From assembly GCA_035498175.1 (NCBI GenBank), contig DATKAJ010000049.1, forward strand, positions 1 through 6,263: DNA of 6,263 nt, written 5' to 3'. Numbering within the stretch: position 1 is the stretch's first letter; each line of letters starts with the position of its first letter. Positions 6,052-6,263 of the stretch are shown here, one piece after another. The DNA is from JALORV01 sp035498175. GTDB lineage: Bacteria > Pseudomonadota > Gammaproteobacteria > Burkholderiales > Burkholderiaceae_F. Made by a program: the position numbers and the translations under genes. A model generated the notes under the pieces. That model did not search any database. It was given only the letters and a program-made list of their open reading frames with translations, and was not told the origin of the DNA.

Positions 6052-6263
6052 CGCGCTTCTCCATGGTCAGGTGCAGGCGTTGCTCGTCGTCGCGCGTCAG
6101 CACGACGGCGATGTCCGCGGGCACTTCCAGCGTTGCGCCGACCAGCGTGGGCGCGACCGGAAGTTCGCGGCCACCGCGGTCGACCAGGACCGCGAGGTCG
6201 ACACGGTCGGGTCGACCGTAGTCGAAGATCTCGTTCATCGCCGCGCGCACGGTGCGGCCGGTA
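6041..6263 (-). CDS. pyrR: PyrR: uracil phosphoribosyltransferase / pyrimidine regulator (C-terminal part)
   Basis: The gene enters from the right edge, so only the last 73 residues are visible; the start is outside the window. The fragment opens with TGRTVRAAMNEI, the end of the PRPP-binding loop (family pattern DDVLYTGRT). It continues with DYGRPDRVDLAVLVDRGGRE and LPVAPTLVGATLEVP, which are diagnostic of the PyrR C-terminus. PyrR has uracil phosphoribosyltransferase activity, and in Gram-positive bacteria it binds pyr mRNA to control attenuation. Whether it does so here cannot be judged, because the leader upstream of pyrR is not in view. It ends in a short charged tail (MEKRGGE) whose codons also contain the pyrB ribosome binding site. 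Being first in the visible pyr block and overlapping pyrB by 11 bp suggests co-translation. The gene is not broken; it is cut only by the window edge. Confidence 0.93.
   Translation of the reverse strand, partial: TGRTVRAAMNEIFDYGRPDRVDLAVLVDRGGRELPVAPTLVGATLEVPADIAVVLTRDDEQRLHLTMEKRGGE
6059..6062 (-). promoter_or_regulatory. Ribosome binding site of pyrB (inside pyrR)
   Basis: GGAG, read on the minus strand, lies 7 nt before the GTG start of pyrB and is embedded in the pyrR codons for Met-Glu. It is the strongest Shine-Dalgarno match among the starts in the window. It justifies the GTG start and supports translational coupling of pyrB to pyrR. Confidence 0.65.

Overview
The window is a compact, GC-rich (roughly two-thirds G+C by eye) stretch of an ordinary bacterial chromosome. 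It carries seven protein genes and no RNA genes, mobile elements, CRISPR arrays or long non-coding gaps. The best clue to the organism is the pyrR-pyrB-pyrC' block. PyrB has the N-terminally extended form seen in Pseudomonas, and the adjacent dihydroorotase-like protein has lost nearly all its metal ligands. Together with an ApaH of the proteobacterial type and a Pseudomonas-sized GalU, this points to a high-GC gammaproteobacterium. I cannot fix the family from sequence alone.

Layout, left to right: (1) 74-1168, plus strand, a polyprenyl-phosphate sugar-1-phosphate transferase (WecA/MraY superfamily). (2) 1175-2011, minus strand, GalU, convergent with wecA and only 6 bp from it. (3) 2080-2913, plus strand, ApaH, divergent from galU across a 68-bp gap that should hold both promoters. 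(4) A minus-strand gene train entering from the right edge: pyrR (C-terminal part only), pyrB (overlaps pyrR by 11 bp), pyrC' (22 bp after pyrB) and plsC (13 bp after pyrC'). plsC ends 19 bp from the convergent apaH stop.

How the genes work together: PyrB makes carbamoyl-aspartate in pyrimidine synthesis. The PyrC-like protein is very probably a non-catalytic partner of PyrB, as known for the Pseudomonas class A aspartate transcarbamoylase, so a true dihydroorotase must be encoded elsewhere. PyrR is a uracil phosphoribosyltransferase/regulator of the same pathway. UTP from this pathway feeds GalU (UDP-glucose) and, less directly, the UDP-sugar used by the WecA-like enzyme, which starts a surface glycan on undecaprenyl phosphate. 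PlsC makes phosphatidic acid and appears to sit in the pyr transcription unit. ApaH removes Ap4A.

I found no convincing undescribed system. The points most worth a second look are the degenerate dihydroorotase with one retained catalytic Asp, the attachment of plsC to the pyr operon, the translational coupling of pyrR and pyrB, and a -10-like element placed so that the wecA-like mRNA could be leaderless.
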